A stretch of 64,000 nucleotides of DNA from Propionibacteriaceae bacterium (lineage in GTDB: Bacteria > Actinomycetota > Actinomycetes > Propionibacteriales > Propionibacteriaceae), in the NCBI GenBank assembly GCA_031262485.1, contig JAISHO010000025.1, forward strand, positions 1 to 64,000. Reading direction: 5' to 3'. The notes under the pieces are model-generated. The model saw nothing but the letters and a program-made list of their open reading frames with translations, was not told the origin of the DNA and made no database searches. Positions 1-8,484 of this stretch are shown one piece after another. The first letter of the stretch is position 1. The number at the start of each line of letters is the position of its first letter. The translations under genes and the position numbers were made by a program.

Positions 1-137
1 GTGTCGACTTTGTCGGTGGAGACTTCGAGGAGGGCTTCGCCTTCCTCGACGTGGTCGCCGACTTGTTTGAGCCAGCGGGAGACGGTGGCCTCGTTGACGG
101 ACTCACCGAGGTGGGGCAAAGTCACTTCAGTCGACAT
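1..137 (-). CDS. sucB: 2-oxo acid dehydrogenase E2 subunit, lipoyl domain (3' end outside window)
   Basis: Only the first 45 residues are visible. They form a biotinyl/lipoyl-attachment domain: an N-terminal [11 protein letters not shown] block and the STDKVD turn, with Lys43 as the expected lipoylated residue. In the E2 core of pyruvate or 2-oxoglutarate dehydrogenase this swinging arm carries the acyl group from E1 to CoA. The start ATG at 137 has an AAAGGAG Shine-Dalgarno 5-6 nt upstream. The wording of the domain is closest to actinobacterial dihydrolipoamide succinyl/acyltransferases, but the catalytic domain lies outside the window, so sucB versus another E2 cannot be settled. Confidence 0.85.
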   Translation of the reverse strand, partial: MSTEVTLPHLGESVNEATVSRWLKQVGDHVEEGEALLEVSTDKVD

Positions 138-208
138 GTGGGCTCCTTTTCGACAGTCTCGACGATGATGTGCGAGGGCGCGTGACCAACGCGCCGGGGC
201 TGTGCGCC

Positions 209-448
209 CTACGATTGTTCACTGCTCAGCCTACCCGTCCTGGGCGGTTCTGCGGCAGTCAATCCCATGGTGTAAAGGACGCGATCGCCGTCGGTCAGCT
301 CGACGGATTCGACCCCGTCGGCCAGCAGATCGGCGAAGACGTCGGTCAACCAGGCCTCGGCTTCCGCTTGGCTATCGAACCCAGCGGCGTTGTCGGCCGC
401 CAGATCGGGATCGGCGATGGGAACGTTGGGATTCCAGGTCAGACTCAT
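209..448 (-). CDS. conserved hypothetical protein, 79 aa
   Basis: This small acidic protein has no signal peptide or membrane segment. It begins with an ATG whose first four bases overlap the TGA stop of the upstream DUF3043 gene (ATGA arrangement), which argues for translational coupling and for a real gene. The sequence contains a D/E-rich stretch ([20 protein letters not shown]) and no cysteine. I do not recognise a characterised family. The tight coupling and normal codon use are the support for it; the role is unknown. Confidence 0.6.
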   Translation of the reverse strand: MSLTWNPNVPIADPDLAADNAAGFDSQAEAEAWLTDVFADLLADGVESVELTDGDRVLYTMGLTAAEPPRTGRLSSEQS

Positions 449-1233
449 GCCGGTGCGCCGATGGTCTCTTGGGGCGGCCAGACGAAGCGCGACCCATGCT
501 TGGTCGTGCCCCGCTTGACTCTCGGTTGCGGTATGCGGGCCCGGCGGAAGAGCATCGAGCGGCTCATGGCGTACCAGAACTTGCCCTTGAGCTCGCCGGG
601 GAAATACTTCTGGAGAGCCTTACGACACCCGAGCCACATGACGACCGTGTCGATGATGAGGAGGAAGAAGACGCCGTACGTGACGATCATGACGACGATC
701 TGAGCCATCATCCAGCGCATCGTGATGAACATGGCGACGAAGATGAGGAGCATGATCGGCATGACGAATTCGGCCACCCCCCAGCGGCCGTCGACGTAAT
801 CGCGCACCATGGTGTTGGCCGGCTTCGCGTTGACGCGCTCCATGGCCTCGTCGCGGGCCTTGTACCGGGCCTCACGTTCTTTGGCTTTCTGCTCTTTCTT
901 CGTCAACGTCGGGGTGAGACGTTGCCGGCGGGCTTCTTCGGCCTGACGACGCGTCGGCGTCGGCGCCGTCTTCTTCTGCCGGATGCGCTGATCGGTCCCG
1001 CTGGCCGAGGGACGATCGATCGTCGTCGTCGACGTGGCGCTCTTCGCCGGGCTGCTCGCCGGAGCGGGCGGGGGAGTCGCGGTGGACGGAGAGGCTGGAG
1101 ATGACGAGACGGGGGACGAAGGCGTGCCGGTGGAGGTGACGAGTGAGGTTCGCTTCTTCGCGGCGGCGTCGTTCGCATCGCTCCCGGAGCCGGAGGTGGA
1201 CGAACCTGGGGTGTACGGGCGGAAGAGTCCCAC
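445..1233 (-). CDS. DUF3043 domain membrane protein
   Basis: This 262-residue protein starts at a GTG with AAAGG about 7 nt upstream. Residues 1-90 are a Ser/Thr/Pro/Ala-rich disordered region. Residues 90-150 are strongly basic (RRQAEEARRQR, KKEQKAKEREARYKARDEAMER). Two hydrophobic segments follow at about 157-174 and 177-198, then a basic tail. The basic block followed by the RDYVDGRWGVAEF motif and two helices is the DUF3043 signature of actinobacteria, whose function is not established. It is cotranscribed with the overlapping 79-residue gene downstream. Confidence 0.85.
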   Translation of the reverse strand: MGLFRPYTPGSSTSGSGSDANDAAAKKRTSLVTSTGTPSSPVSSSPASPSTATPPPAPASSPAKSATSTTTIDRPSASGTDQRIRQKKTAPTPTRRQAEEARRQRLTPTLTKKEQKAKEREARYKARDEAMERVNAKPANTMVRDYVDGRWGVAEFVMPIMLLIFVAMFITMRWMMAQIVVMIVTYGVFFLLIIDTVVMWLGCRKALQKYFPGELKGKFWYAMSRSMLFRRARIPQPRVKRGTTKHGSRFVWPPQETIGAPA

Positions 1234-1403
1234 GGCAACCTTTCGACATCACCGCACCGGCGCCCGGCAGGATCCCGCGGGCGGTGCGGGCGGAATAAAC
1301 TCCCCCTAGCATAGACGGCGTCGTGGGTGATGCGCACCGTATGTTCTCAGTGGCGCGCGGCGTCGTGCGCCGGCCAGACCGATCGAAGAGGGGCGAGACG
1401 TCC

Positions 1404-1844
1404 GTGAAGGTGTTCATCGTGGCGGAGACCGCTGCCGGAGATCCCGCCCCGGTGGTCGAGGCGTGGAGAGCTCGTGGCGCCGTCGTCGCCGAGGCTTCTC
1501 TGGCTCCCCTCGAGCAGTGGGCGACCACCGTCGTCGCCGGGCCGATCGCCGGGTTGACCCGCCGCCCGCCCGTGGCGGGGCGTATCCAGCGCACCATCGA
1601 GGCGTCTGATCTCCTTGTCGTCCTCCTCGAACGGATCGAGTTCCGTGACGCGGGCGGCGACGTCTTGCGCCAATTGACCGCCTGGGCCGAACCGGCTGGC
1701 ACGCCCGTCGTCGCGTTGGCCCGCCACGTGCGGATCTCCACCCGCGAATTGCGCACCGTCGGCGTCGAGGTCGCCTACGAGGTGGATCCCGGCCCCACGG
1801 GAGAAGAGGCTCTCGCCCGGGTGGCGGGGACGTGGTGCTGGTGA
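1404..1844 (+). CDS. conserved hypothetical protein upstream of erpA, 146 aa
   Basis: I place the start at the GTG at 1404, giving MKVFIVAETAAG; an in-frame upstream extension to 1323 lacks a plausible initiation signal. The protein looks like a small Rossmann-type alpha/beta domain: alternating hydrophobic strands (VFIVAE, TTVVAG, LLVVLLE, TPVVALA) separated by amphipathic helices. No catalytic motif is recognisable. It ends about 40 bp before the erpA start, but erpA appears to have its own leaderless promoter. Function unknown. Confidence 0.6.
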   Translation: MKVFIVAETAAGDPAPVVEAWRARGAVVAEASLAPLEQWATTVVAGPIAGLTRRPPVAGRIQRTIEASDLLVVLLERIEFRDAGGDVLRQLTAWAEPAGTPVVALARHVRISTRELRTVGVEVAYEVDPGPTGEEALARVAGTWCW

Positions 1845-1871
1845 GCGGAGCGAAGTTTTCCGGAGTCGTTC

Positions 1872-1877
1872 TAGAAT
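1872..1877 (+). promoter_or_regulatory. -10 element of erpA, leaderless layout
   Basis: TAGAAT lies 7 nt before the erpA ATG, so transcription would begin at or next to the start codon. No Shine-Dalgarno sequence is present in front of this gene. Confidence 0.55.
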
Positions 1878-1884
1878 AGGCGGC

Positions 1885-2226
1885 ATGACTGAGACCTTGA
1901 CCCACCAGGGCGTCCTCCTGTCCGATGCGGCCGCCGCCAAGGTGGCTTCTTTGCTCGCCCAGGAGGAGAGCGAGTTGGCGTTGCGGGTGGCCGTGCAAGC
2001 GGGCGGTTGCGCCGGTTTGCAGTATCAGCTTTTCTTCGACGACGAGCGCTACCCGGGCGACATCGTCGATCATTTCGGTGATGTCACCGTCGTCGTCGAC
2101 GCCAAGAGCGCCCCGTATCTGGTCGGCGCCACCATCGATTTCGCCGACACGATCGAGCGTCAGGGCTTCACGATCGACAATCCCAACGCCACCGGGTCGT
2201 GCGCGTGCGGCGGCTCCTTCCACTGA
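1885..2226 (+). CDS. erpA: iron-sulfur cluster insertion protein ErpA (HesB/IscA family)
   Basis: This 113-residue A-type carrier passes Fe-S clusters from the assembly scaffold to apo-enzymes in the cytoplasm. The three conserved cysteines are visible: Cys42 in GGCAGLQY and Cys106/Cys108 in the C-terminal GSCACGGSF tail. Length and motif order match the family exactly. The gene has its own TAGAAT promoter and no Shine-Dalgarno, so it is probably leaderless. Confidence 0.95.
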   Translation: MTETLTHQGVLLSDAAAAKVASLLAQEESELALRVAVQAGGCAGLQYQLFFDDERYPGDIVDHFGDVTVVVDAKSAPYLVGATIDFADTIERQGFTIDNPNATGSCACGGSFH

Positions 2227-2336
2227 GGAACGCCATCCTCCCCGCAGGAAGCCGCTAGGATCGCTTCCTGTAGAACCTCTTGTCCGCTCCGGTGAGCCCG
2301 GCGTGGATCCCCTGAACATCACGGAGGAGATCGATC

Positions 2337-2750
2337 ATGGCGACGATCCTCATCTATTCCGACGATCGGACGACGCGTGAGGATGTCCGGCTCGCCCTCG
2401 GTTCCCGGATCGCTCATACCACCGAGCCGATCGGCTATCGCGAGGCGGCGACCCAAGCCGCCGCTTTGGCTATTCTCGACGAGGGGAGCATCGATCTGTG
2501 CGTCTTCGACGCCGAAGCGGTGCCGTCGGGGGGCATGGGCCTGACGAAGCAGATCCGCGAGGAATACGATCCGGTTCCCCCGGTCCTCCTCCTCGTCGCC
2601 CGGCAAGCCGACTCGTGGTTGGCGACCTGGTCGGGAGCGGCGGAGATCCACCCCTTCCCGATCGATCCCATCACCCTGCCCGAGCAGATCGCCACGTTGT
2701 GGGCCTCCTGCCCGGTCGCGTCCACCGAAGTCGACGTTCAAGCCGCCTGA
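2337..2750 (+). CDS. degenerate response-regulator receiver-domain protein
   Basis: This 137-residue protein is a single receiver-like domain without an output domain, of the type seen in actinobacteria (compare Rv3143). Asp9/Asp10 and the candidate phospho-acceptor Asp58 (LCVFDAE) are in the expected places. The normally conserved Lys of the last strand is missing: the sequence there reads HPFPIDP instead of KPF. Phosphorylation-dependent switching is therefore doubtful and it may act as a protein-interaction module. The ATG has a strong CGGAGGAG Shine-Dalgarno. No kinase gene is adjacent. Confidence 0.75.
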   Translation: MATILIYSDDRTTREDVRLALGSRIAHTTEPIGYREAATQAAALAILDEGSIDLCVFDAEAVPSGGMGLTKQIREEYDPVPPVLLLVARQADSWLATWSGAAEIHPFPIDPITLPEQIATLWASCPVASTEVDVQAA

Positions 2751-3277
2751 CGCTCCTCGGCCGGACGACGCGTCATAGCGGTGACGCGTTCCGTGTTTTT
2801 TGGGTCGAACCCTTTCCCGGCTGAGCGCGAATCGCGCCCCGACGCCATCGTCCATTCCTCGCGTGCCGCCCGGGCCAACAGCGCCGTCATGGCTTGGCAG
2901 TGGCCGAGCTGGCCGTTGGCCAAGCGGCGACAGGTGAAAGGGTCGAGGGCGACGGCCTCGCTCAGCCGCTCCCAGGTCAGACCGGCCTGACGGAGGAGAC
3001 GAAGATCGGCGGCCACGGGAGCCGCAGAAACGACCTCCCGACGCAAAGCGCGCAGCTCGCCCGCGCGGAGATCGAACAAACGCCCGGCGATGAGACGCTG
3101 CAACTTGGGCCTCGCCCGCCCCCGTCGCCCGAAGAGCAGGGTGCGAATCGCTCGAGGGGGGACATCGGCGGCTACGGCGACGACTTGCCAGGGCACGTCG
3201 GCGGCGTCCATGAGGTGGTGGACATGGCTACGGAAAGGCGCCGCGACGACCCAAGCGCCATCGGAGGGAATGATCAT
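2738..3277 (-). CDS. conserved actinobacterial hypothetical protein with helix-rich, HTH-like repeats
   Basis: I start this protein at the ATG at 3277 (MIIPSDGAWVV), giving 179 residues. Two similar helical blocks are visible: residues around WQVVAVAADVPPRAIRTLLFGRR and around TWERLSEAVALDPFTCRRLANG. Each resembles the recognition region of small helix-turn-helix proteins. The C-terminus is basic. It overlaps the 3' end of the receiver-domain gene by 13 bp in convergent orientation. DNA binding is an inference from composition and helix pattern only. Confidence 0.6.
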   Translation of the reverse strand: MIIPSDGAWVVAAPFRSHVHHLMDAADVPWQVVAVAADVPPRAIRTLLFGRRGRARPKLQRLIAGRLFDLRAGELRALRREVVSAAPVAADLRLLRQAGLTWERLSEAVALDPFTCRRLANGQLGHCQAMTALLARAAREEWTMASGRDSRSAGKGFDPKNTERVTAMTRRPAEERQAA

Positions 3278-3408
3278 GACGACGAGCCTGCCACCGGAAC
3301 AGGGGAGAAAAGAGGGCGAGCCGCCGGTGGCCAACACTGCCGGGGCAGCGGACAACACCGGGCGACTCGCCCTCTCAGATGGAGCGACGTGAATCGCTCC
3401 ATCGGTCG

Positions 3409-4269
3409 TCAGTGGTTAGCGGGGGAGAAACCAGCCCCCTGGGCGGCTTCCTCGCTGGAGAACCAGACCTCCGGGGTCGTCACGTCGTACATCGGCGAAT
3501 CCGGGGTGTGGTACTTCATCGAACGCTCATTGCCCTTGATGTAGTAGCCCTCCGGCGGGTTGTCGCCGACGAAGGAACCCTCGCCGAAACGGAACGGCGA
3601 CAGCTCTTCGGCGTTGGGCTCGCTCCCGGAGAAGGCGTCGTCGACCGCGTCTGAGACGGACTCGGTGAGGTTCTCAGCCGACAGATCGCTGACGATCGTC
3701 TGATCGTCTTCGGAATCAGCAGGCGAGGCGGCGACGTCGTCGGGGTACACGTAAGGCTCGTGAGGCTCATAAGCGGCCCAGGTGTCGTCCTTGGCGCTGA
3801 GGAAGTTCTTGGCCGCCACGACGGCCGCACCGATGATCGTGCCGATGGCGGCGAACTTGACGACCTTGCCGAAAACGCCCTTCTTGGCCGGCTCAGGCAC
3901 GACGACCGTCGCGACCGGGGCCTCGGCGCCGGCTTGACGCAAGGCGCCGACGAGACGGGGGAGAAGATCGTCCTGGACGGCCCGTTGGGCGCGGTCGACT
4001 GCGGGGGCGACCCGGTCGAGGGCCGCGTTGACGCTCGGCTGGAGCCGTTCAAGGTTGTCAGCGGCTTGCCCGGCCGCTTTGACGCCGGCTTGACGAGCCC
4101 GAGCTGCGGCTTGATCGGCGTAAGGCCGAGCCCGTGTCGCGGCCTCGTTGACGAGGGGTTGGAGGCGCTCGACGGCGCGATCAAGGGCGACGGCGCCCCG
4201 AGCGGCCGCCTGCTGCGTCATGATCGCCGCGCTGTCGAGCAGCTTATTTTTATTACAAGGGCAAGGCAT
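3409..4269 (-). CDS. membrane-anchored conserved protein with C-terminal sunset-like motif
   Basis: The start at 4269 (MPCPCNKNKLL) is set by a GGAGGAAT Shine-Dalgarno, giving 286 residues. Residues about 20-110 are Ala/Arg-rich and helical, like a coiled coil. A single hydrophobic segment follows (VVKFAAIGTIIGAAVVAAKN), then an acidic linker. The C-terminal block has YYIKGNERSMKYH and PEVWFSSEEAAQGAGF, a short motif of a type seen at the C-termini of several actinobacterial envelope proteins (called sunset domain in ArfC-like proteins). Its molecular role is unknown; membrane attachment is the firm part. Confidence 0.7.
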   Translation of the reverse strand: MPCPCNKNKLLDSAAIMTQQAAARGAVALDRAVERLQPLVNEAATRARPYADQAAARARQAGVKAAGQAADNLERLQPSVNAALDRVAPAVDRAQRAVQDDLLPRLVGALRQAGAEAPVATVVVPEPAKKGVFGKVVKFAAIGTIIGAAVVAAKNFLSAKDDTWAAYEPHEPYVYPDDVAASPADSEDDQTIVSDLSAENLTESVSDAVDDAFSGSEPNAEELSPFRFGEGSFVGDNPPEGYYIKGNERSMKYHTPDSPMYDVTTPEVWFSSEEAAQGAGFSPANH

Positions 4270-4414
4270 AATTCCTCCGGTCAGACGAACTCCACGTGGA
4301 CTATCTCCCAATTTAGCCGAGCGGGTCCCCTCACGTCATCGTGTCCGCTCCGATTCGTCTTTGGCGCAACTGGCCCACCTCGGTAGCATCGGAGCTTGAA
4401 CGAGAGGATGAACT

Positions 4415-4927
4415 ATGTCAACAGCAATTCTCCACACTAATCATGGAGACATCACCGTCGAACTCTTCGACGACCAGGCCCCCGCCACGGTCGCGAACTT
4501 CGTCGGCCTCGCCACCGGAACGAAGGAGTACCGGGATCCTAAGACGGGGAAGAAGACGACCGGTCGCTACTACGACGGTCTCATCTTCCACCGCATCATC
4601 GACGGCTTCATGATTCAAGGCGGCGATCCCGAGGGCACCGGCCGTGGCGGCCCGGGCTACCAATTCGGCGACGAGTTCCACCCCGACCTCTCCTTCGACC
4701 GTCCCTACCTCCTCGCCATGGCCAACGCCGGCCCGGGAACGAACGGTTCCCAATTCTTCATCACCGTGGCGAAGACGCCGCACCTCAATTTCCGCCACAC
4801 CATCTTCGGCGAGGTCAAGGATCCGACCAGCCAGGCCGTCGTCGATGAGATCGCCGCCGTGCCCACGGGCAAACTCGACCGCCCGATCGACGACGTCGTC
4901 CTCGAATCCGTCGAAATCAAGAACTGA
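4415..4927 (+). CDS. ppiA: cyclophilin-type peptidyl-prolyl cis-trans isomerase
   Basis: This 170-residue protein is a single cyclophilin domain that catalyses proline isomerisation during folding. Typical active-site blocks are present: [34 protein letters not shown] and the [11 protein letters not shown] block. There is no signal peptide, so it is cytoplasmic. The start has a GAGAGGA Shine-Dalgarno. It is followed by an A/T-rich hairpin, probably its terminator. Confidence 0.95.
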   Translation: MSTAILHTNHGDITVELFDDQAPATVANFVGLATGTKEYRDPKTGKKTTGRYYDGLIFHRIIDGFMIQGGDPEGTGRGGPGYQFGDEFHPDLSFDRPYLLAMANAGPGTNGSQFFITVAKTPHLNFRHTIFGEVKDPTSQAVVDEIAAVPTGKLDRPIDDVVLESVEIKN

Positions 4928-4940
4928 GTCAACCAGAAAC

Positions 4941-4972
4941 ATAAAACCATAGTTTGACAACCATGGTTTTAT
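4941..4972 (+). terminator. A/T-rich hairpin after ppiA
   Basis: ATAAAACCAT (4941-4950) and ATGGTTTTAT (4963-4972) form a perfect 10-bp stem with a 12-nt loop, followed by TACTTT. The position directly after the ppiA stop suggests an intrinsic terminator, although an operator cannot be excluded. Confidence 0.55.
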
Positions 4973-5065
4973 TACTTTGGTGGAGCGGCATGTTTCCCCA
5001 TAGAGTCTTTGTGTTTTCACAGAGTTCCGTGCCAAGGGGAACGTGAGCTTTCAGAAAGGTTGGGC

Positions 5066-6103
5066 ATGAGTCTTCGTTCACCTCGCGTGCTGCGTGCGCT
5101 AGGTGTTCTCATCGTCGCTGTGGCGATGGGGGCGGGATTGATGCAGGGCGCCGTCGCCGATCCGGTGACGGTGGCAGACGCGCGGCTCCAACTCGACCAA
5201 CTCGAGGAGGAGCAGTCATCCCTCAATCTGCGTATCGCCGAATCTGAACAGCGTCTCCAGACCGTCCAGGCGCAACTCGCTCAAACCGAGGCCTCTATCG
5301 TGGACCAGCGCTCCCAAGTCGACGCGGCCCGCGAGCAGATGGCGCAGATCGCTTTGCAGCAGTATCAAACGCGGGGCATCGAGTCGACGGCGGTCTTCCT
5401 CGTCGACGACGTCTCCAAGATGCTGGATCAGATCTCGACGGTGGAGCGAGTCACCGAGACGACGAACAGCATGCTGCGGGAATATCAGCTTCAGCAATCG
5501 AATCTGTCCGATCTTGAGCGAAGCCAACAGGCCGCCCTCGCCTCGATCGCCGAGAGCCAGGCCGAATTGGCCGCTCTCGAGGCGGAGAGCGAGGTCAAGG
5601 TCAAGGAGGCTCAAACAGCTCTCTTGGCGCTGACGGCCCGGGCGATGGCGGCGAGCAGCAACGGCATCGGTTTGTCTGATCCGACTCTCGCGGTGCCGAA
5701 TCCCTCGTCAGGCTTCGTCTGGCCGTCGACGGGATCGGTCTCCTCCCAGTACGGCGGTCGGATCCACCCGATCTACGGCTCCTACGCTTTCCACGACGGT
5801 CTCGACTTGGCCAATGGCTGCGGCACTCCGACGGTGGCGGTCGCCAATGGCGTCGTCACCGACGCCTACTACGGTGGCGGCTACGGCAATCGCCTCTTTG
5901 TCGACAATGGGATCATCAACGGTCACCATGTCGTCACGTCGTACAACCACCTCCAGGGCTTCGCCACGACGGTGGGGCAGACCGTCTCCCAGGGCGAGGT
6001 CGTCGCCTATATGGGCACGACGGGCGCCTCGACGGGGTGTCACCTCCACTTCATGGTCTGGGTCGACGGCACACTCGTCGACCCGATGAATTTCCTCAGT
6101 TGA
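5066..6103 (+). CDS. secreted M23/LytM-type peptidoglycan endopeptidase with coiled coil
   Basis: The ATG at 5066 has AGAAAGG upstream and begins a basic, hydrophobic signal peptide ending near GAVADP; total length is 345 residues. A long Gln/Glu-rich coiled coil spans roughly residues 35-210. The C-terminal third is a LytM domain with the zinc ligands of HDGLDL and the HLHF motif, so the protein should cut peptide cross-links or act as an amidase activator in the cell wall. The N-terminal half is clearly paralogous to that of the NlpC/P60 gene immediately downstream (shared AQTEA, SQR/DQR, IALQxYQ motifs), so the two genes arose by duplication with different catalytic ends. Confidence 0.92.
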   Translation: MSLRSPRVLRALGVLIVAVAMGAGLMQGAVADPVTVADARLQLDQLEEEQSSLNLRIAESEQRLQTVQAQLAQTEASIVDQRSQVDAAREQMAQIALQQYQTRGIESTAVFLVDDVSKMLDQISTVERVTETTNSMLREYQLQQSNLSDLERSQQAALASIAESQAELAALEAESEVKVKEAQTALLALTARAMAASSNGIGLSDPTLAVPNPSSGFVWPSTGSVSSQYGGRIHPIYGSYAFHDGLDLANGCGTPTVAVANGVVTDAYYGGGYGNRLFVDNGIINGHHVVTSYNHLQGFATTVGQTVSQGEVVAYMGTTGASTGCHLHFMVWVDGTLVDPMNFLS

Positions 6104-6259
6104 ACTGTCGGGAGAAGTGGGATAAACCCGTTCTGAAAGATGAGAGAATGATTTGAGATCATGGGTTAAGATGTCTGAATTATTCCTGAGTTTTTCTCAG
6201 AACCAAGGCAATAAGAAATCTTCATTGAATATGATGCCGTGTCCGACGAAAGGTGTGTG

Positions 6260-7351
6260 ATGTCGCGAACACTGAGGCGATGGCTTCCCCCGGTCGCTGC
6301 CATGGCCTCGTTGTCGATGGTGGCGAGCCTCGCACTCGTGGTCGGCTCCGGGACGGCCCAAGCCGAGCCGACGACGGCGGCTGAGGCCAAAGTCGAGTTA
6401 GAGAAGATCGAGCAGGAGCACAGCCAGCTCGAACTCCAGTACAACCAGGTCCATCAACAACTGACGGACGCGCAGGGCAAGCTCGCTCAAACCGAAGCCG
6501 ACATCGCCTCCCAGCGTGAACAGGTCGAAGCCGCTCGCGTTCAGGTCACCCAGATCGCCTTGCAGAAGTATCAGGACCAAGGCGTCTCCTCGGCCGCCGT
6601 CATCCTCGTCAGTCCCGACACGGAGAGCTTGCTCAACCAGATGTCGACGATGCAGCAGGTCGAAGCGACGTCGATGACAATCTTGCAGAATTACGAGGCG
6701 CAGTCGGCCCAACTGCAGGATCTCGAACGCAGCGCTGAGACGGCCGTCGCTTCCGTCCAGGCTGAGGAAGAACGTCTGCGGGAGGTCGAGGAAGCCGGCC
6801 AGGTCAAGGTTGACGAGGCACGGGCCGTCCTCGACCGTCTCTCCGCTGAGGAGGCAGCCGCTTTGGCCGCCGCCCAGGCCGCTCAAGAAGCCGCCGCGGC
6901 CTCCGAATTGGGCATCACCGTCGCTCCCGCCGCCACCTCCACCGGGACGGCTGATGCGCCGGCGAGCACGGCTGCGGCCGTCGTGCCAGCTGGAGACGGG
7001 TCTCGCGCCTCCCAGGTGGTCGCCTTCGCTTACAGCCGGCTCGGCTACGCCTATCGCTACGGGGGCGAGGGCCCCTCGTCTTATGACTGCTCCGGGCTCA
7101 CGCTCGTCGCTTACCGCAACGTCGGGGTCTCCCTGCCGCACCGGGCCGATTGGCAGTTCGACATGGGCGTCTCCGTCCCGATCTCTCAGCTCCAGCCCGG
7201 CGACCTCGTCTTCTACTATCCCGGCATCAGCCACGTCGCGATCTATGTCGGCGACGGCATGGTGATCCACGCCTCGAACGAACGCACTGGCGTCATCAAG
7301 ACCTCACTCACCTATTCGGGCTATCCCCAGGGCGCCCGGCGCTACGTCTAA
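6260..7351 (+). CDS. secreted NlpC/P60 peptidoglycan hydrolase with coiled coil
   Basis: The ATG at 6260 is preceded by GAAAGGTG and gives 363 residues. A signal peptide ends around GTAQAEP. The coiled coil covers about residues 40-210 and resembles the preceding M23 protein. After an Ala/Thr-rich linker comes an NlpC/P60 domain: the catalytic Cys in YDCSGLT, the His in SHVAIYVGDG and the polar residue region HASNERT. Such enzymes cleave D-Glu-gamma-DAP bonds and are needed for daughter-cell separation in actinobacteria (RipA-like). The short A/T-rich gap to the previous gene holds two small hairpins but no recognisable riboswitch. Confidence 0.93.
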   Translation: MSRTLRRWLPPVAAMASLSMVASLALVVGSGTAQAEPTTAAEAKVELEKIEQEHSQLELQYNQVHQQLTDAQGKLAQTEADIASQREQVEAARVQVTQIALQKYQDQGVSSAAVILVSPDTESLLNQMSTMQQVEATSMTILQNYEAQSAQLQDLERSAETAVASVQAEEERLREVEEAGQVKVDEARAVLDRLSAEEAAALAAAQAAQEAAAASELGITVAPAATSTGTADAPASTAAAVVPAGDGSRASQVVAFAYSRLGYAYRYGGEGPSSYDCSGLTLVAYRNVGVSLPHRADWQFDMGVSVPISQLQPGDLVFYYPGISHVAIYVGDGMVIHASNERTGVIKTSLTYSGYPQGARRYV

Positions 7352-7362
7352 GCGGTGATCCG

Positions 7363-8385
7363 GTGATCGCCGGAGAGCCGTTCGACGACGTCACCATCGG
7401 CGTCGATATCGGCGGGACGAAGATCGCCGCCGGGGCTGTCACCCCTGACGATGAGATTGTGGCGCGGTGTCACCGGCCCAGTCCGGTCGATCGTCTTGAA
7501 CTCGAGGACGCCATCGTCGGCGTCGTCACGGATATCATCGGCGATCTCGCCCAAGAGAACGGCGCCACGGGCGGCCGGACCGTCGGCCCGGGTCAACGAG
7601 TTTCCGCCGTCGGCATCGGGGCGGCCGGGTGGATCGACACGCGTCGAGACCTCATCCGTTTCTCACCTCATCTGCCCTGGCGGGACGAACCCTTGGCGGA
7701 GCGTCTGCGCGATCGGCTCGGCCTGCCCGTCCGCGTCGACAACGACGCCAATGCCGCTGCCTGGGGGGAATACCGCCACCGCCTCCACGTCGATCCAGAT
7801 CAGGCGCTGCCGACGGCCTTCCTCTGCCTCACCCTCGGCACGGGAATCGGCGGTGGACTCGTGCTCGGCGGAGAACTCTTCCGAGGAGCCTTCGGCATGG
7901 CGGGGGAGTGGGGGCATATGACGGTTGTGCCCGATGGATTGGTGTGCGCCTGCGGGCATCGCGGCTGCTGGGAGCAATACTGTTCGGGCACCGCCCTGAC
8001 CCGGGGCGCCCACGCGCTCGTCGCCGAGCGGGCGCCGGGAAGCGAACGCCTTAAGGCCGAATCCGTCGCCGGAACCCTCGACGGTCCAACAGTGACGCGC
8101 TTAGCCGAAGACGGCGACGCCGCCTGCCGCGTTCTTCTCGCCGAAACCGGACAGTGGCTCGGGCGCGGTCTGGCCAGCCTGGCCGCCATCCTCGATCCGG
8201 ATCTCATCGTCATCGGCGGGGGAGTCAGCCGGGCCGGAGAACTCATCCTCGCCCCAGCCCGGGCCGCTTTCGCCGAGACCTTGACAGGCTCAGGTTTCCG
8301 CACGCCGGCCCGCATCGAACTGGCCGGATTGGGCAGTGACGCCGGGCTCGTCGGGGCGGCTGGATTGGCCCGGAATCTCCGGTGA
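7363..8385 (+). CDS. glk: ROK-family glucokinase
   Basis: The GTG at 7363 gives a 340-residue protein that begins just before the ATP-binding GVDIGGTKIAAG. The ROK zinc motif is present as CACGHRGCWEQYCSG, and the sugar/ATP loops DNDANAAAWGEY and LGTGIGGGLVLGG are typical. The reaction is phosphorylation of glucose to glucose-6-phosphate. The Shine-Dalgarno is weak and the gene follows the NlpC/P60 gene by only 11 bp, so it may be read through from it. Directly downstream lies a CRP-type site and a candidate 6C RNA. Confidence 0.9.
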   Translation: MIAGEPFDDVTIGVDIGGTKIAAGAVTPDDEIVARCHRPSPVDRLELEDAIVGVVTDIIGDLAQENGATGGRTVGPGQRVSAVGIGAAGWIDTRRDLIRFSPHLPWRDEPLAERLRDRLGLPVRVDNDANAAAWGEYRHRLHVDPDQALPTAFLCLTLGTGIGGGLVLGGELFRGAFGMAGEWGHMTVVPDGLVCACGHRGCWEQYCSGTALTRGAHALVAERAPGSERLKAESVAGTLDGPTVTRLAEDGDAACRVLLAETGQWLGRGLASLAAILDPDLIVIGGGVSRAGELILAPARAAFAETLTGSGFRTPARIELAGLGSDAGLVGAAGLARNLR

Positions 8386-8411
8386 CGGCGAAGAAACAAT
8401 CGTGATCATTT

Positions 8412-8427
8412 TGTGACCAAAATCACA
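8412..8427 (+). promoter_or_regulatory. perfect CRP/GlxR-type operator
   Basis: TGTGACCAAAATCACA is an exact match to the TGTGA-N6-TCACA consensus of cAMP-responsive CRP/GlxR regulators. Its centre lies about 65 bp upstream of the predicted start of the small RNA, a normal distance for activation from upstream, and the -35 region there is poor. Confidence 0.7.
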
Positions 8428-8472
8428 CGTGCTAATGGGGGCGAAAAGGTCGCGGCCGGTCTGGCGTCGTGC

Positions 8473-8478
8473 TAATCT
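8473..8478 (+). promoter_or_regulatory. -10 element of candidate 6C RNA
   Basis: TAATCT, preceded by TGC, lies 6-7 nt upstream of the predicted RNA start near 8485. No good -35 hexamer is seen 17 bp upstream, consistent with dependence on an activator. Confidence 0.5.
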
Positions 8479-8484
8479 TTTCAT

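Noticed and set aside
4973..5065. A c-di-AMP (ydaO/yuaA) riboswitch, often found before actinobacterial cell-wall hydrolases
   Set aside because: The gaps before the M23 gene and the NlpC/P60 gene (6104-6259) are short and lack the conserved riboswitch core, so I do not call it.
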